This document shows positions 18,149-26,959 of a DNA stretch of 64,000 nt, piece after piece. Both the position numbers and the translations under genes were made by a program. Where the stretch lies: positions 1,860,001 to 1,924,000 of the forward strand of contig NZ_JBDOIO010000003.1 in the NCBI RefSeq assembly GCF_039831995.1, given 5' to 3'. The notes beneath the pieces were generated by a model. It searched no databases. It was not told where the DNA came from and saw only the letters and a program-made list of their open reading frames with translations. This DNA comes from Paenibacillus pabuli. GTDB taxonomy: Bacteria > Bacillota > Bacilli > Paenibacillales > Paenibacillaceae. The first letter of the stretch is position 1. Each line of letters opens with the position of its first letter.

Positions 18149-20221
18149 TTAGTTTCGTTCAGCTGATCTTCTCAATACATGGATGTCATACGGCTGCAGT
18201 TCCAAATGGGCATTGACTTCATCACCACGAAGCAAATCCGTGTAAGCGTGATTGTCCAGCTCCAGTTGCTTAACTTCCGGCGTATAGTTCTGTACAAATA
18301 CATAATCGGATGTACCATCGGTCCGCAGATGCGCAGTAACTCCTGCAGGAAATTTGGTTTCGAGTGCACGTTCAATTCCCAGATCTGTAATGAGCTTGCC
18401 ATAGAAATCATCATAGAACGGTGCAGTGAAGCGTGTTGCGATATAATACGCTTTACCTGATCCCAATCGGTTAACGGTTAACGCAGGTCGTCCGGCATAG
18501 AAGTCTGACCGGTAGGTTGCCAGAGTCTCTGCCCCTTCCAGATGGATGAGATCACATAATTCAATTGCATCGTATTCTGCCTGCAGACCGAGCTCGTTTC
18601 CGCTCACAGGAATGGCACCATTCTGATCCCGGTCATGCAGCCCGTCGATCTCTTCGGACCAGATCCCAAGCGTTTTGCGAAGCGGTCCCGGGAAACCTCC
18701 CAGGAAGCAGAGATCATTCTCATTCACGATTCCTGACCAATAGGTTCCGACGAATGTACCGCCATTTTCAACAAATTGCTCAATCCGTTCGCCTACACCT
18801 TCCCGCACGAGATAGAGCATCGGTGCGATCAGCAGCCTATACTTGGAGAGATCGGCTTCCATGTCGATCACGTCTACAGGCACTCCTTTTTTCCAAAACG
18901 CATCATAATGCCACTCTACCGTTTCCTCATACTTCACGCCAATATTGCGTGGTCCCTGGGAATCCTTCACCGCCCAGCGGTTCTCCCAGTCGAAAATGAT
19001 GGCCACTTCAGCCGGAACGGATGTGCCAACAACAGCTTCCATTCCTTCGAGAGCCGTCCCCACATCCGTCACATCCTTGAACACACGTGTGTGTTCATGT
19101 CCAACATGATCCACGACAGCGCCATGGAGTTTCTCACTGGAGCCTCTGCTCTTTCTCCATTGGAAGTACTGCACACTATCCGAACCGTGTGCTACCGCCT
19201 GAAGAGAGGACAGCAGATGCATGCCTGGACGTTTCAGCTTGCTGGTCTCCTGCCAGTTCGTGGAACTTGGCGTGCTCTCCATCAGCAGGAACGGCTGTCC
19301 GCCTTTGATCGAACGAACGATATCATGCATCATCGCTATTCGGGACGCCTGTTTATTTTCCTCATCCGCATCATGCCATGTCGGGTAACTGTCCCAGGAC
19401 AGGAAGTCCAGAATATCGGCAAACTTCCAGTAGTTCAACCCTTCATAAAATTCCATCAGGTTTGTGGTGACAGGCAGATCCGGATTACTTGCCTTGAGCG
19501 GTTTCGTTTCATGCACGATGAAGTCCGCGGTCTGATCCGTAACAAATCGGCGCCAGTCCAGATTCATCGCATGCACCTGAGTTTCACCATGCGGCGAAGG
19601 AGATTCTACCTGGCTCCAGTCTGTTACCGTATGGCTCCAGAACGTGGTCCACCAGGAATGATTCAGCTCATCAAGCGTGCCGTATTTATGTTTCACCCAG
19701 CCGCGAAACGCCTCCTGACAATAATCACAATGGCAATCACCGCCAAACTCATTGGATATATGCCAGCCGATCACCGCAGGATGTTCTGAATAACGTTCAG
19801 CCAGTTTCGTATTGATCGCCGTTACTTTTTCCCGGTATACAGGAGAAGTATAGCAATGATTATGACGGAAGCCGTGCAGGTTACGAACCCGATTGGCTCC
19901 TACACGCAATACCTCCGGATACTTGGCCGACATCCAGGCAGGCCTTGCACCGCTTGGCGTAGCGAGAAAGGCGTAAATTCCATTCGCTGCAAACCTATCC
20001 AAAACACGATCCAACCATTCAAAGGTGTATACACCTTCCTCTGGTTCAAGGGATACCCACGAGAAGATGCCGATGGACATCACGTTGCACTTGGCAAGCT
20101 TCATCAGGCGGATATCTTCTTCCAGCACCTCAGGATATTTGAGCCATTGCTCCGGGTTATAATCTGCACCATGCAGCATGTGTGGCACCTTCGTACTTAC
20201 AGGTGGATATTTATAAGTCAT
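18149..20221 (-). CDS. ganA: GH42 beta-galactosidase
   Basis: This 690-residue enzyme hydrolyses terminal beta-galactosides and galacto-oligosaccharides. The GH42 barrel shows HGADYNPEQW (17-26), the general acid/base Glu158 in HISNEFGG, and the nucleophile Glu315 in LLMESTPSS. Cys123, Cys163, Cys165 and Cys168 form the zinc site seen in this family. The middle domain is the trimerisation fold and the C-terminus a small beta domain. There is no signal peptide, so it is cytoplasmic. It is the last gene of the operon after GH53, matching the ganA/ganB pairing in Bacillus, where the GH53 enzyme cuts galactan and this enzyme finishes the oligosaccharides to galactose. Confidence 0.95.
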   Translation of the reverse strand: MTYKYPPVSTKVPHMLHGADYNPEQWLKYPEVLEEDIRLMKLAKCNVMSIGIFSWVSLEPEEGVYTFEWLDRVLDRFAANGIYAFLATPSGARPAWMSAKYPEVLRVGANRVRNLHGFRHNHCYTSPVYREKVTAINTKLAERYSEHPAVIGWHISNEFGGDCHCDYCQEAFRGWVKHKYGTLDELNHSWWTTFWSHTVTDWSQVESPSPHGETQVHAMNLDWRRFVTDQTADFIVHETKPLKASNPDLPVTTNLMEFYEGLNYWKFADILDFLSWDSYPTWHDADEENKQASRIAMMHDIVRSIKGGQPFLLMESTPSSTNWQETSKLKRPGMHLLSSLQAVAHGSDSVQYFQWRKSRGSSEKLHGAVVDHVGHEHTRVFKDVTDVGTALEGMEAVVGTSVPAEVAIIFDWENRWAVKDSQGPRNIGVKYEETVEWHYDAFWKKGVPVDVIDMEADLSKYRLLIAPMLYLVREGVGERIEQFVENGGTFVGTYWSGIVNENDLCFLGGFPGPLRKTLGIWSEEIDGLHDRDQNGAIPVSGNELGLQAEYDAIELCDLIHLEGAETLATYRSDFYAGRPALTVNRLGSGKAYYIATRFTAPFYDDFYGKLITDLGIERALETKFPAGVTAHLRTDGTSDYVFVQNYTPEVKQLELDNHAYTDLLRGDEVNAHLELQPYDIHVLRRSAERN

Positions 20222-20257
20222 GCTTCGAGTCTCCTTTGTTCTATGTTTAGTTACTCT

Positions 20258-21370
20258 CTATTTGATCAATGCCGAACCCTTCGGCGTATCCGTTTCGGAT
20301 TCTTCCGAAGTTGTATCCGCCTTCAACGCTGTAAACGATTCCAATTTGCGGCCTTTGAAGTCAAACATCGTCAGGTTACCCCAGTTGTTCGGATGTCCAA
20401 CAGACCATTCCGGCTTACTCGGGATCCAGGCAGGTTCCCAATAGTAGAATCCTTGGCCCAATCCTCCCGGAACTTCGCGAATAATTTGCAGCAAATCCCG
20501 AAGGTAACGTGTCTGGCCTTCCACGCTTGCCGGATAGCCCGGCAGCAGCAGATCTTCCTGATTCAGAATCCACTCGTGCTCTTCAGGTTGTTCCAGTGTC
20601 CAGGGATAAGCGGTTTCAACCACATTGATGGGTTTGCCGTATCTGGCGGCCAGGTCGTGCAGATTGTCACGCAGCGCATCCAGTGTGCCATGCCACCAAG
20701 GGTAATACGAGAGTCCAATCGTATCAAACTCCACGCCAAGTGCTTCAAAACGGTCGTAAAACTTCCGGCTTTCCACGTTATCACCGCCACGATCAATATG
20801 GATCATGATGTTGATATTGGAATCAACGGATTTTACCGCGGCAATGCCGTACTTCACCAGTCCAGCAAAACGTTCCCACTGTTCGTCGGTGTCGTGCTCT
20901 TCACCACTCACGCGTCCTTCGTCCCACAACATGCCAGGCGTAATTTCGTTGCCGACCTGTACCATGTCAGGCAAAGCGTCATGATCTTTCAACGTGCGTA
21001 ACACATCTGCCGTGTAAGTGCATACGGCCCGCTGAAGCTCCTCATAAGACAGATTCTCCCACGCTTTGGGCTTCCACTGATTGGCCGGATCAGCCCAGCG
21101 ATCCGAGTAATGGAAGTCCAGCAGGAACTGCATCCCTTGTTCTTTGATCCGTTTGGCAACCGCTACGGTTCTCTCCAGATTGCAGAATCCCCCCACAGGA
21201 TCGTTCCAGATCCGCAGCCGAATCGCGCTCGCTCCGTTCAGCTTCAGGATGGACAGCAGGTCCTCCTGCTTGCCGTCCTCGTCGCTGTAGCTCCCTCCAT
21301 GCTGTTCAATTTCATCCATAAAAGACACATCCATCCCAAGAATGAATGGCTTTTTCTCCAAGTTGCTCAC
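20258..21370 (-). CDS. ganB: GH53 endo-beta-1,4-galactanase, no signal peptide
   Basis: This enzyme cuts beta-1,4-galactan chains. GH53 hallmarks are GMDVSFMDEIE near the start, RLRIWNDP, the acid/base Glu in QVGNEITPGMLW (142), and the nucleophile Glu in VVETAYPW (252). The length of about 370 residues fits the catalytic domain alone. Unusually, the N-terminus (SNLEKKPFILGMDVS) has no secretion signal. I favour the GTG at 21370 because GGAGG is eight bases upstream; an in-frame ATG at 21385 would add five residues and has no site. Neither start gives a signal peptide. It lies 38 bp after the permease gene and 36 bp before GH42, so it is probably an intracellular enzyme for imported galacto-oligosaccharides. 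Confidence 0.92.
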   Translation of the reverse strand: MSNLEKKPFILGMDVSFMDEIEQHGGSYSDEDGKQEDLLSILKLNGASAIRLRIWNDPVGGFCNLERTVAVAKRIKEQGMQFLLDFHYSDRWADPANQWKPKAWENLSYEELQRAVCTYTADVLRTLKDHDALPDMVQVGNEITPGMLWDEGRVSGEEHDTDEQWERFAGLVKYGIAAVKSVDSNINIMIHIDRGGDNVESRKFYDRFEALGVEFDTIGLSYYPWWHGTLDALRDNLHDLAARYGKPINVVETAYPWTLEQPEEHEWILNQEDLLLPGYPASVEGQTRYLRDLLQIIREVPGGLGQGFYYWEPAWIPSKPEWSVGHPNNWGNLTMFDFKGRKLESFTALKADTTSEESETDTPKGSALIK

Positions 21371-21408
21371 TTGTTCAACCTCCATCGGATTAGATTTCGT
21401 GACCAGGC

Positions 21409-22287
21409 TCAGCCTTTAACTGAACCCAGTGTCATGCCTTTAACAAAGAAACGCTGCAGGAACGGGTACACAATCAGAATTGGAGCGCTTCCGATAAAGA
21501 TCTGTGCAGCTCTTACCGTGGTTTGCGAGAGAGCTTCCATTTCTTTGGGATTCATGCTCATACTGCTCATATCCCGTCCGATAATGACCGTTTGCATAAA
21601 TGTAGCCAGTGGATAATCCTTGGCATTATTCATATATAAGAGACCGTCAAACCAGGAATTCCAGTGAAACACCATGCTAAACAAGGCAATTGTTGCAATG
21701 GATGGCATTGAGATGGGCAGGAAGATCGTGAAAAGTGTTCTGAAATGGTTGGCTCCATCCATCAGTGCCGCTTCTTCCAGCTCTTTTGGAATACCGCGGA
21801 AGAAGTTCAACATCAGAATGACCAGGAAGGTATTGACTGCTCCCGGGAGTACCAGCACCCAGAAGGAATCCATCAGACCGATCTTCTGAATAACCATGTA
21901 GAACGGAACCAGTCCCCCATTAAAGATCATACTAAAAACGAAAATCCATGAATATATCGTTCTTCCTTTAAATTCACTATTTTCTTTAGATAACGGGTAC
22001 GCCGCCAAAAAGGTAATCAGCAGGGTAATCGCTGTACCAATGACGGTACGAAGCAGGGAGATCCAAAGCGAGTTCAGAAAAATTGGATTATTCATCGTTT
22101 TTTTGTAGGCCTCAAGCGAGAAGCCGACAGGCCAGAGATTAACCAGATTGGCATCGGCAGCTGCCTTCGAGCTGAAGGACACCGCCAGAACATGAATCAT
22201 CGGTACGATACACATGATGGCAACCAGAATCAGAAAGCAGGTGTTGATTATGTTAAACACGCGATAAGGCAATGATTTGTGATACAT
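21409..22287 (-). CDS. CUT1 ABC permease, YtcP/LplC type
   Basis: This 292-residue inner-membrane protein has six predicted helices and the binding-protein-dependent transport signature EEAALMDGANHFRTLFTIFLPIS, whose EAA loop contacts the ATPase. The C-terminus (FLQRFFVKGMTLGSVKG) is typical of the second permease in CUT1 sugar importers. It pairs with the permease just upstream (30-bp gap). Neighbouring galactanase and beta-galactosidase genes suggest galacto-oligosaccharides as substrate. Confidence 0.93.
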   Translation of the reverse strand: MYHKSLPYRVFNIINTCFLILVAIMCIVPMIHVLAVSFSSKAAADANLVNLWPVGFSLEAYKKTMNNPIFLNSLWISLLRTVIGTAITLLITFLAAYPLSKENSEFKGRTIYSWIFVFSMIFNGGLVPFYMVIQKIGLMDSFWVLVLPGAVNTFLVILMLNFFRGIPKELEEAALMDGANHFRTLFTIFLPISMPSIATIALFSMVFHWNSWFDGLLYMNNAKDYPLATFMQTVIIGRDMSSMSMNPKEMEALSQTTVRAAQIFIGSAPILIVYPFLQRFFVKGMTLGSVKG

Positions 22288-22317
22288 CGTAGTCCCTTCT
22301 TTCTTTCGTTCATTCGA

Positions 22318-23208
22318 TTAGAATATGCGGTATCCGGCGTATTTCTTGGCTAAGCTGTAGGATACAAGAATCAAAATCATGCTGATCACTGACTTGAACA
22401 ATCCGATTGCAGTGGCGAAGCCCATCTCACCATTTTGCATGGCTGAACGATAGACGAATGTATCAATAATGTCACCCGTTTGATAGACGAGGGGATTATA
22501 CAAGTTGAAAATCTGGTCAAATCCGGCATTAAGTACATTTCCGAGAGCCAGTGTTCCAACGACCATCAGCATCGGCACAAGTGAAGGAATCGTGATGTGC
22601 AGCGTTTGTTTCCATCTTCCAGCCCCGTCAATTTCTGCTGCTTCATAGAGCGCGGGATTAATCCCGGCAAGAGCAGCCAGAAACACAATCATGTTATAGC
22701 CAAATTCTTTCCACACATCCGTCAGAATGACCGTCGGACGGAACCAGCTGTTATCACCAAGGAAAAAGTATGGCCCGAGTCCGAAGCTGCCCAGCACCCG
22801 GTTAACCAAGCCACCTGTTGAGAGCAGATCGATCAAAATCCCGCCCAAGATAACCCAGGATAAAAAGTGAGGCAGGTATACCAGTGTCTGAATGGTTCGT
22901 TGTATAGCCATCTTGCGAATCTCATTCAACAAAATGGCAAAAACAAAGGGTACAAATAGATTAAATATCAGTTTAAGTACAGCAATGATCAATGTATTCC
23001 AAATCACCTGCAGGCTGTCTTGACGTTCGAACAAGAATCGAAAATTATCCAGCCCGACCCATTCCGAGCCGCTTATGCCAAGCCAAGGCTTATAGTTTTG
23101 AAATGCCATGACAATACCGCCCATAGGAATATAACTGAATATGATTAGAAAAATGATGGCTGGCAGCAGCATTACGTGGAATGGCCAAGTTCGTTTCAAA
23201 GTTCTCAT
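22318..23208 (-). CDS. CUT1 ABC permease, LplB type
   Basis: This 296-residue membrane protein has six predicted helices and the EAA loop YEAAEIDGAGRWKQTLHITIPS. It is the partner of the next permease. The family opens with a short basic tail followed by PAIIFLIIFSYIPMGGIVMAFQNYKPW, as here. The gene comes after the lipoprotein gene but a hairpin terminator lies between them, which would lower its expression relative to the binding protein. A weaker cre-like site (13 of 16 positions) lies at 23269-23284. Confidence 0.93.
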   Translation of the reverse strand: MRTLKRTWPFHVMLLPAIIFLIIFSYIPMGGIVMAFQNYKPWLGISGSEWVGLDNFRFLFERQDSLQVIWNTLIIAVLKLIFNLFVPFVFAILLNEIRKMAIQRTIQTLVYLPHFLSWVILGGILIDLLSTGGLVNRVLGSFGLGPYFFLGDNSWFRPTVILTDVWKEFGYNMIVFLAALAGINPALYEAAEIDGAGRWKQTLHITIPSLVPMLMVVGTLALGNVLNAGFDQIFNLYNPLVYQTGDIIDTFVYRSAMQNGEMGFATAIGLFKSVISMILILVSYSLAKKYAGYRIF

Positions 23209-23407
23209 GATTGCTCCCCCTGTAATTCTTCCTACTCAAGTGCTCCTGAGTGGCTTATACTGCGATTATATCAACCGTTTGCATGGGTCAAACAGCACAT
23301 AAAAGCAATATAAATGGCACAAAAGCAACCACTTTGGACTTGCTATAGTTGCGGCTATTCCACCCCTGTGGACTAGCGGCCATATCAAGCAAAATGGCAG
23401 CCACAAC

Positions 23408-23445
23408 GATCAAAAAGCGCACAGACCTATACCGTCTGTGCGCCA
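23408..23445 (-). terminator. Attenuating terminator between binding-protein and permease genes
   Basis: The minus-strand hairpin GCGCACAGACGG...TCTGTGCGC is followed by TTTTTGATC. It lies within 10-45 bp of the lipoprotein stop and before the permeases, so it probably acts as a partial terminator. Confidence 0.85.
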
Positions 23446-23453
23446 TGAATGGA

Positions 23454-25136
23454 TTATTTTTTTACGCTCTCATACCACTCATTGACCTCTTGTGTGATTT
23501 GATCGCCACCACCTGATTTCCATGTTTGAACAAATGTGTCAAACGCATCTACAGGGTTCTTGCCGTAAATGATTTCATTAAAGGCCTGATTCTCGATTTT
23601 GTTCAGGTAATCCAGCTTGGATTTCATCGTCGCTGTGGTCGGACCTGTGAACATGTTCTTGTACGAGATCTCTTCCTGACTCAGCAGCACTTTCGCTGCA
23701 GCAGGTGTTTCCTTACCATAGTTAACGGCAACGTCCTTCTCCAGCTTCGTTTCAGGCTCTTTGCCGTCTGCCAGATTCAAGAGCGCTTTCATCTGCGCAT
23801 CCGGAATACGGGCACCATCACGAACGAGCAGGTAACGGACAACGTTGACATAACCGCCTTCAATATCATCTATCGGCATTTGTTTGCCATTGGCATCCAA
23901 TTGATAGTCATACTTTTCAAACAAACCGTTATCGTACGGACTACCTGGAGCAGGATCTGCATAGTTGTCAAACAGGTAGTTCTCATACGTGAAGAATGCT
24001 TCGGGATGCTCCATATCTTTCTTGATCAGGATGACACCATTAACAAACTGTGTACCGTGACGCATCGCTTTACCTTCGGGTCCTACTGGAATTTCGATCG
24101 GTTTCCAAACGGCACTTGGAACATTTTTCACCGTATCCAACAGCGGCCATCCGCTCATCCAGTAAGGACCAGGAATAATACCGGCCGTACCCGCCACGGC
24201 AGGCTCTGCCGTTTTGTTTTCATCCCACAAGGCTGCTTCCTGTGGAATATATCCTTTTTGGAGCCACTCGCTCAATTTGGTCAAACCCTGTTTCATGCCA
24301 GGGTTGATGGAGCCATACTCCAGCTTGCCATCTGCACCCAGATTCCATTGGAACGGCAGTGTACCGTAGGCACCGAAGATCCAGGATGGATCACCCATCC
24401 AAGTATTCATGGACGTTTTGAAACCGATACTCAGTGGGATGACCTTATCTGGTGCGAGTCCATCCGGATTCTGATTTTTGAACGCTTCCATTACCGTTTC
24501 CAGCTCGTCAATGGTTTTTGGCGCTTTCAGGTTGAGCTTGTCCAGCCAGTCCTGGCGAATCCAGAGCAGGTAGTCATTGTTGTAGGCATAGTCGAGTACC
24601 GGTATACCCATTCTTTTGCCATCGCGGCTGTACTGGTTCCATACGTTCGGGTCCTGCTCCATGGCTTTCTTCCAAGTGTCGGATGCGTATTTATCGAAAA
24701 GTGGACCGACTTCCTGATACATGCCTGAGTCAATCAGATCCTGAGCGAGCAGGTTGTCTCCCACCGTTACCACGTCAGGCATCTCTTGACCGGAAGACAT
24801 GGCCAGACGAAGCTTCGTTGCAAACGCACCGTTGGTGTCCGTAACGGACCACAGCGATTTGATGTTGATCCCAAACTTCTCTTTGGCCCACTTGGTTGCC
24901 ACGTTATTTTCCATCGATTCACCGTTTTTAAACTTCAGCTCCGGATCTATTCCCCATGCTGTCGTAATGGTCACTTCCGGATCATATTTTTCTTTGTATT
25001 CGTTTTCAATGGCAGACGAGCTGGAACCTGCACTCTCACCGCCACTGCCTCCTCCGCATGCAGCAAGAATGACAGCCAAACACGTTGTCGTAGCCAGGAG
25101 CGGCAGCCATCTCTTTTTTGTAGATTTCGCTCTCAT
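23454..25136 (-). CDS. Sugar-binding lipoprotein of the galactan importer
   Basis: This 560-residue protein is an extracellular solute-binding protein of the large type found with LplB/YtcP permeases. The signal peptide ends in the lipobox LAAC (cysteine near residue 27), followed by a Gly/Ser-rich spacer, so it is anchored outside the membrane as a lipoprotein. The mature part contains the DYLLWIRQDWLDKLNLKAPKTIDE segment typical of this family. The ATG at 25136 has GGGGGAA upstream; an earlier in-frame ATG adds seven residues. It is separated from the kinase/regulator pair by 129 bp containing a TATAAT at 25177-25182 without a good -35, consistent with activation by the YesN-type regulator. 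Confidence 0.93.
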   Translation of the reverse strand: MRAKSTKKRWLPLLATTTCLAVILAACGGGSGGESAGSSSSAIENEYKEKYDPEVTITTAWGIDPELKFKNGESMENNVATKWAKEKFGINIKSLWSVTDTNGAFATKLRLAMSSGQEMPDVVTVGDNLLAQDLIDSGMYQEVGPLFDKYASDTWKKAMEQDPNVWNQYSRDGKRMGIPVLDYAYNNDYLLWIRQDWLDKLNLKAPKTIDELETVMEAFKNQNPDGLAPDKVIPLSIGFKTSMNTWMGDPSWIFGAYGTLPFQWNLGADGKLEYGSINPGMKQGLTKLSEWLQKGYIPQEAALWDENKTAEPAVAGTAGIIPGPYWMSGWPLLDTVKNVPSAVWKPIEIPVGPEGKAMRHGTQFVNGVILIKKDMEHPEAFFTYENYLFDNYADPAPGSPYDNGLFEKYDYQLDANGKQMPIDDIEGGYVNVVRYLLVRDGARIPDAQMKALLNLADGKEPETKLEKDVAVNYGKETPAAAKVLLSQEEISYKNMFTGPTTATMKSKLDYLNKIENQAFNEIIYGKNPVDAFDTFVQTWKSGGGDQITQEVNEWYESVKK

Positions 25137-25176
25137 TGTTGTTCCCCCTTCAATCAATCGTTTTGGTTACCTTTTC

Positions 25177-25182
25177 ATTATA
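25177..25182 (-). promoter_or_regulatory. Possible -10 box of the lipoprotein gene
   Basis: A perfect TATAAT lies about 40 bp upstream of the start on the minus strand, but no -35 box is seen 16-18 bp further up. This pattern fits an activator-dependent promoter. Confidence 0.4.
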
Positions 25183-25265
25183 GGCCTGACGGGCCTTTCA
25201 GCCTATGTCACGAAAACAAGATTTCTGCACCTTTGACAACCTATATATTGGAATGAAGGATGAAT

Positions 25266-26894
25266 TTATGCCTGGTCACGGAATTCATTCGGCGTCATGC
25301 CGTAATGCTTTTTGAACATTTTGCTGAAATATTGCGGATTTTGATATCCAAGTTCACTCGTAATCTCATAAATCTTCTTGTTGCTGTTCTTCAGCAGATA
25401 CAGTGCGCGCTCCATGCGCATGCGGATCATGTAGTCCCCAAGTCCTTCGCCGGTTTCGGCTTTGTAAATCTTCGACAGATACACGGGATGCAGGTATACC
25501 TTATCGGCAATCATCTTCACGGACAGATCCTGCCCCGTATCTCTGGTAACCATCTCCTGAACCTGCTTGATGACATGCCTGCGGCTCTGGGTTCCCGCCT
25601 GATCGGACAACTCTTCCTGAAGCTTCGCAAGCATTTCCATTGCCCAGCGCCGCAACCGTTCGGGAGATTGGATCAACTGATGTGCCAGCAGCAGGTCAAA
25701 GCCTGCATGATCGATCTCGTGCACCAGATGACCCTGCTTGTGGGCGATATACATAAACGCATTGGTCACAGACAAATACATCTCATACACATGCTCCCTG
25801 GACAAACACACCCGATCTGCCGCGTCAAAAACAGCATTAAGCTTGCTTGCTGCAGCTTCCCACTGCTTCGTTTCAAGTAACTGGGGCAAAACGGGAGGTT
25901 TATAGAGTTCCTCCAGCGCTTGCGCTGCATCATTTTCCATCCGTTGGGTCATATCCTTGTCCATAAAAATAATCTTGTTCTCTTCCGGACCCGAAAGGAC
26001 AAGCGAGCCCAGACTTCTGCGATAGGCCGCTGTCATTTCATTAAAAGGAAAAGGAGGTGTGACCACCATGGACAGATCACCCTGCAAATAACGAATGACA
26101 TGCTCCCGGAAGGTATCCACCGGTCCGGTCAATGTTTCCTGATTCATCGATGCTCCGTCCCCGTCCATCGATCCCTGATGTTGAAGAAACATGACCAGAC
26201 ATTCATGCGGTCCTCGCCCAAACCAAACTCTGAACCGGTCCCCGAGGACTTCTTCTGCAATATTGCCTACCGCAAAGTCCATCAGGTCCAGTGATTGCTG
26301 ATCCATGGAAGAGAAACGGCCTGTAAGACGAATGAGGAGCATGACCACCGGTTGTTCCGGTTCAAGTCCTATCTCATACTGCTGCAGCTGTTCACGAAGC
26401 GCTCGCGTTGTGATTTCACGGCCAAGCAGCAGATCATGCATCAGATTTTCGCGCAAAATTTTATAATCCGACTTCCGGCTGTACAGAAGCCGGTGATATT
26501 TATCAAACTCATCCCACTCTCCGCGGAGAGACGTAATCGCAGCAGAGACGGATGCCATAAACTCCTCATCGTTCACGGGTTTGAGAATATAATCGGATGC
26601 CTGCAGCTGGATTGCCTTTTTGGCATAATCAAAATCACTGTGCCCGGTCAGCAGAATACAGCGGATATGAGACCATCTGCTGCTTACCTCTTCGATCAGG
26701 TCCAATCCCGTCATACCCGGCATACGAATATCAGTAACGACAATGTCTACCGCATTTTCCTCCAGAATCTCCAGGGCTTCCTTGCCAGACGCTGCACGAA
26801 GCACCGTCGTTACCCCCAGCTCTCCCCACGGAATGGTCATCTCCAGACTCTCCGTTACGTACGTTTCGTCATCCACCAACAGTATATCGATCAC
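25266..26894 (-). CDS. YesN-type response regulator, AraC output (galactan locus)
   Basis: This 542-residue two-component regulator has a receiver domain (1-120) with Asp8/Asp9, the phosphorylated Asp55 in VVTDIRMPG, and a conserved lysine in YILKPVND. A long middle linker follows and an AraC-type DNA-binding domain ends the protein (about 435-540: VKMIADKVYLHPVYLSKIYK and TSELGYQNPQYFSKMFKK). I favour the GTG at 26894 with GGGAG eight bases upstream. A TTG at 26963 that overlaps the kinase stop would add 23 residues. It pairs with the kinase just upstream and probably switches on the galactan transport genes. Confidence 0.93.
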   Translation of the reverse strand: MIDILLVDDETYVTESLEMTIPWGELGVTTVLRAASGKEALEILEENAVDIVVTDIRMPGMTGLDLIEEVSSRWSHIRCILLTGHSDFDYAKKAIQLQASDYILKPVNDEEFMASVSAAITSLRGEWDEFDKYHRLLYSRKSDYKILRENLMHDLLLGREITTRALREQLQQYEIGLEPEQPVVMLLIRLTGRFSSMDQQSLDLMDFAVGNIAEEVLGDRFRVWFGRGPHECLVMFLQHQGSMDGDGASMNQETLTGPVDTFREHVIRYLQGDLSMVVTPPFPFNEMTAAYRRSLGSLVLSGPEENKIIFMDKDMTQRMENDAAQALEELYKPPVLPQLLETKQWEAAASKLNAVFDAADRVCLSREHVYEMYLSVTNAFMYIAHKQGHLVHEIDHAGFDLLLAHQLIQSPERLRRWAMEMLAKLQEELSDQAGTQSRRHVIKQVQEMVTRDTGQDLSVKMIADKVYLHPVYLSKIYKAETGEGLGDYMIRMRMERALYLLKNSNKKIYEITSELGYQNPQYFSKMFKKHYGMTPNEFRDQA

Positions 26895-26959
26895 TTTCGT
26901 CACTCCCTGTCTGCTACATTCGCAATATATGTTCACTTTCGAAAAGTTATAAATTGCTG

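Noticed and set aside
18776..21001. Long plus-strand frames of 337 and 381 codons
   Set aside because: They are antisense to the GH42 and GH53 genes, whose catalytic motifs are clear. The antisense products show no domain and no ribosome binding site.
23526..24728. A 400-codon open frame on the plus strand
   Set aside because: It is antisense to the galactan-binding lipoprotein gene. The lipoprotein has signal peptide, lipobox and family features; the antisense translation has no recognisable domain and is rich in Cys, Phe and Arg.
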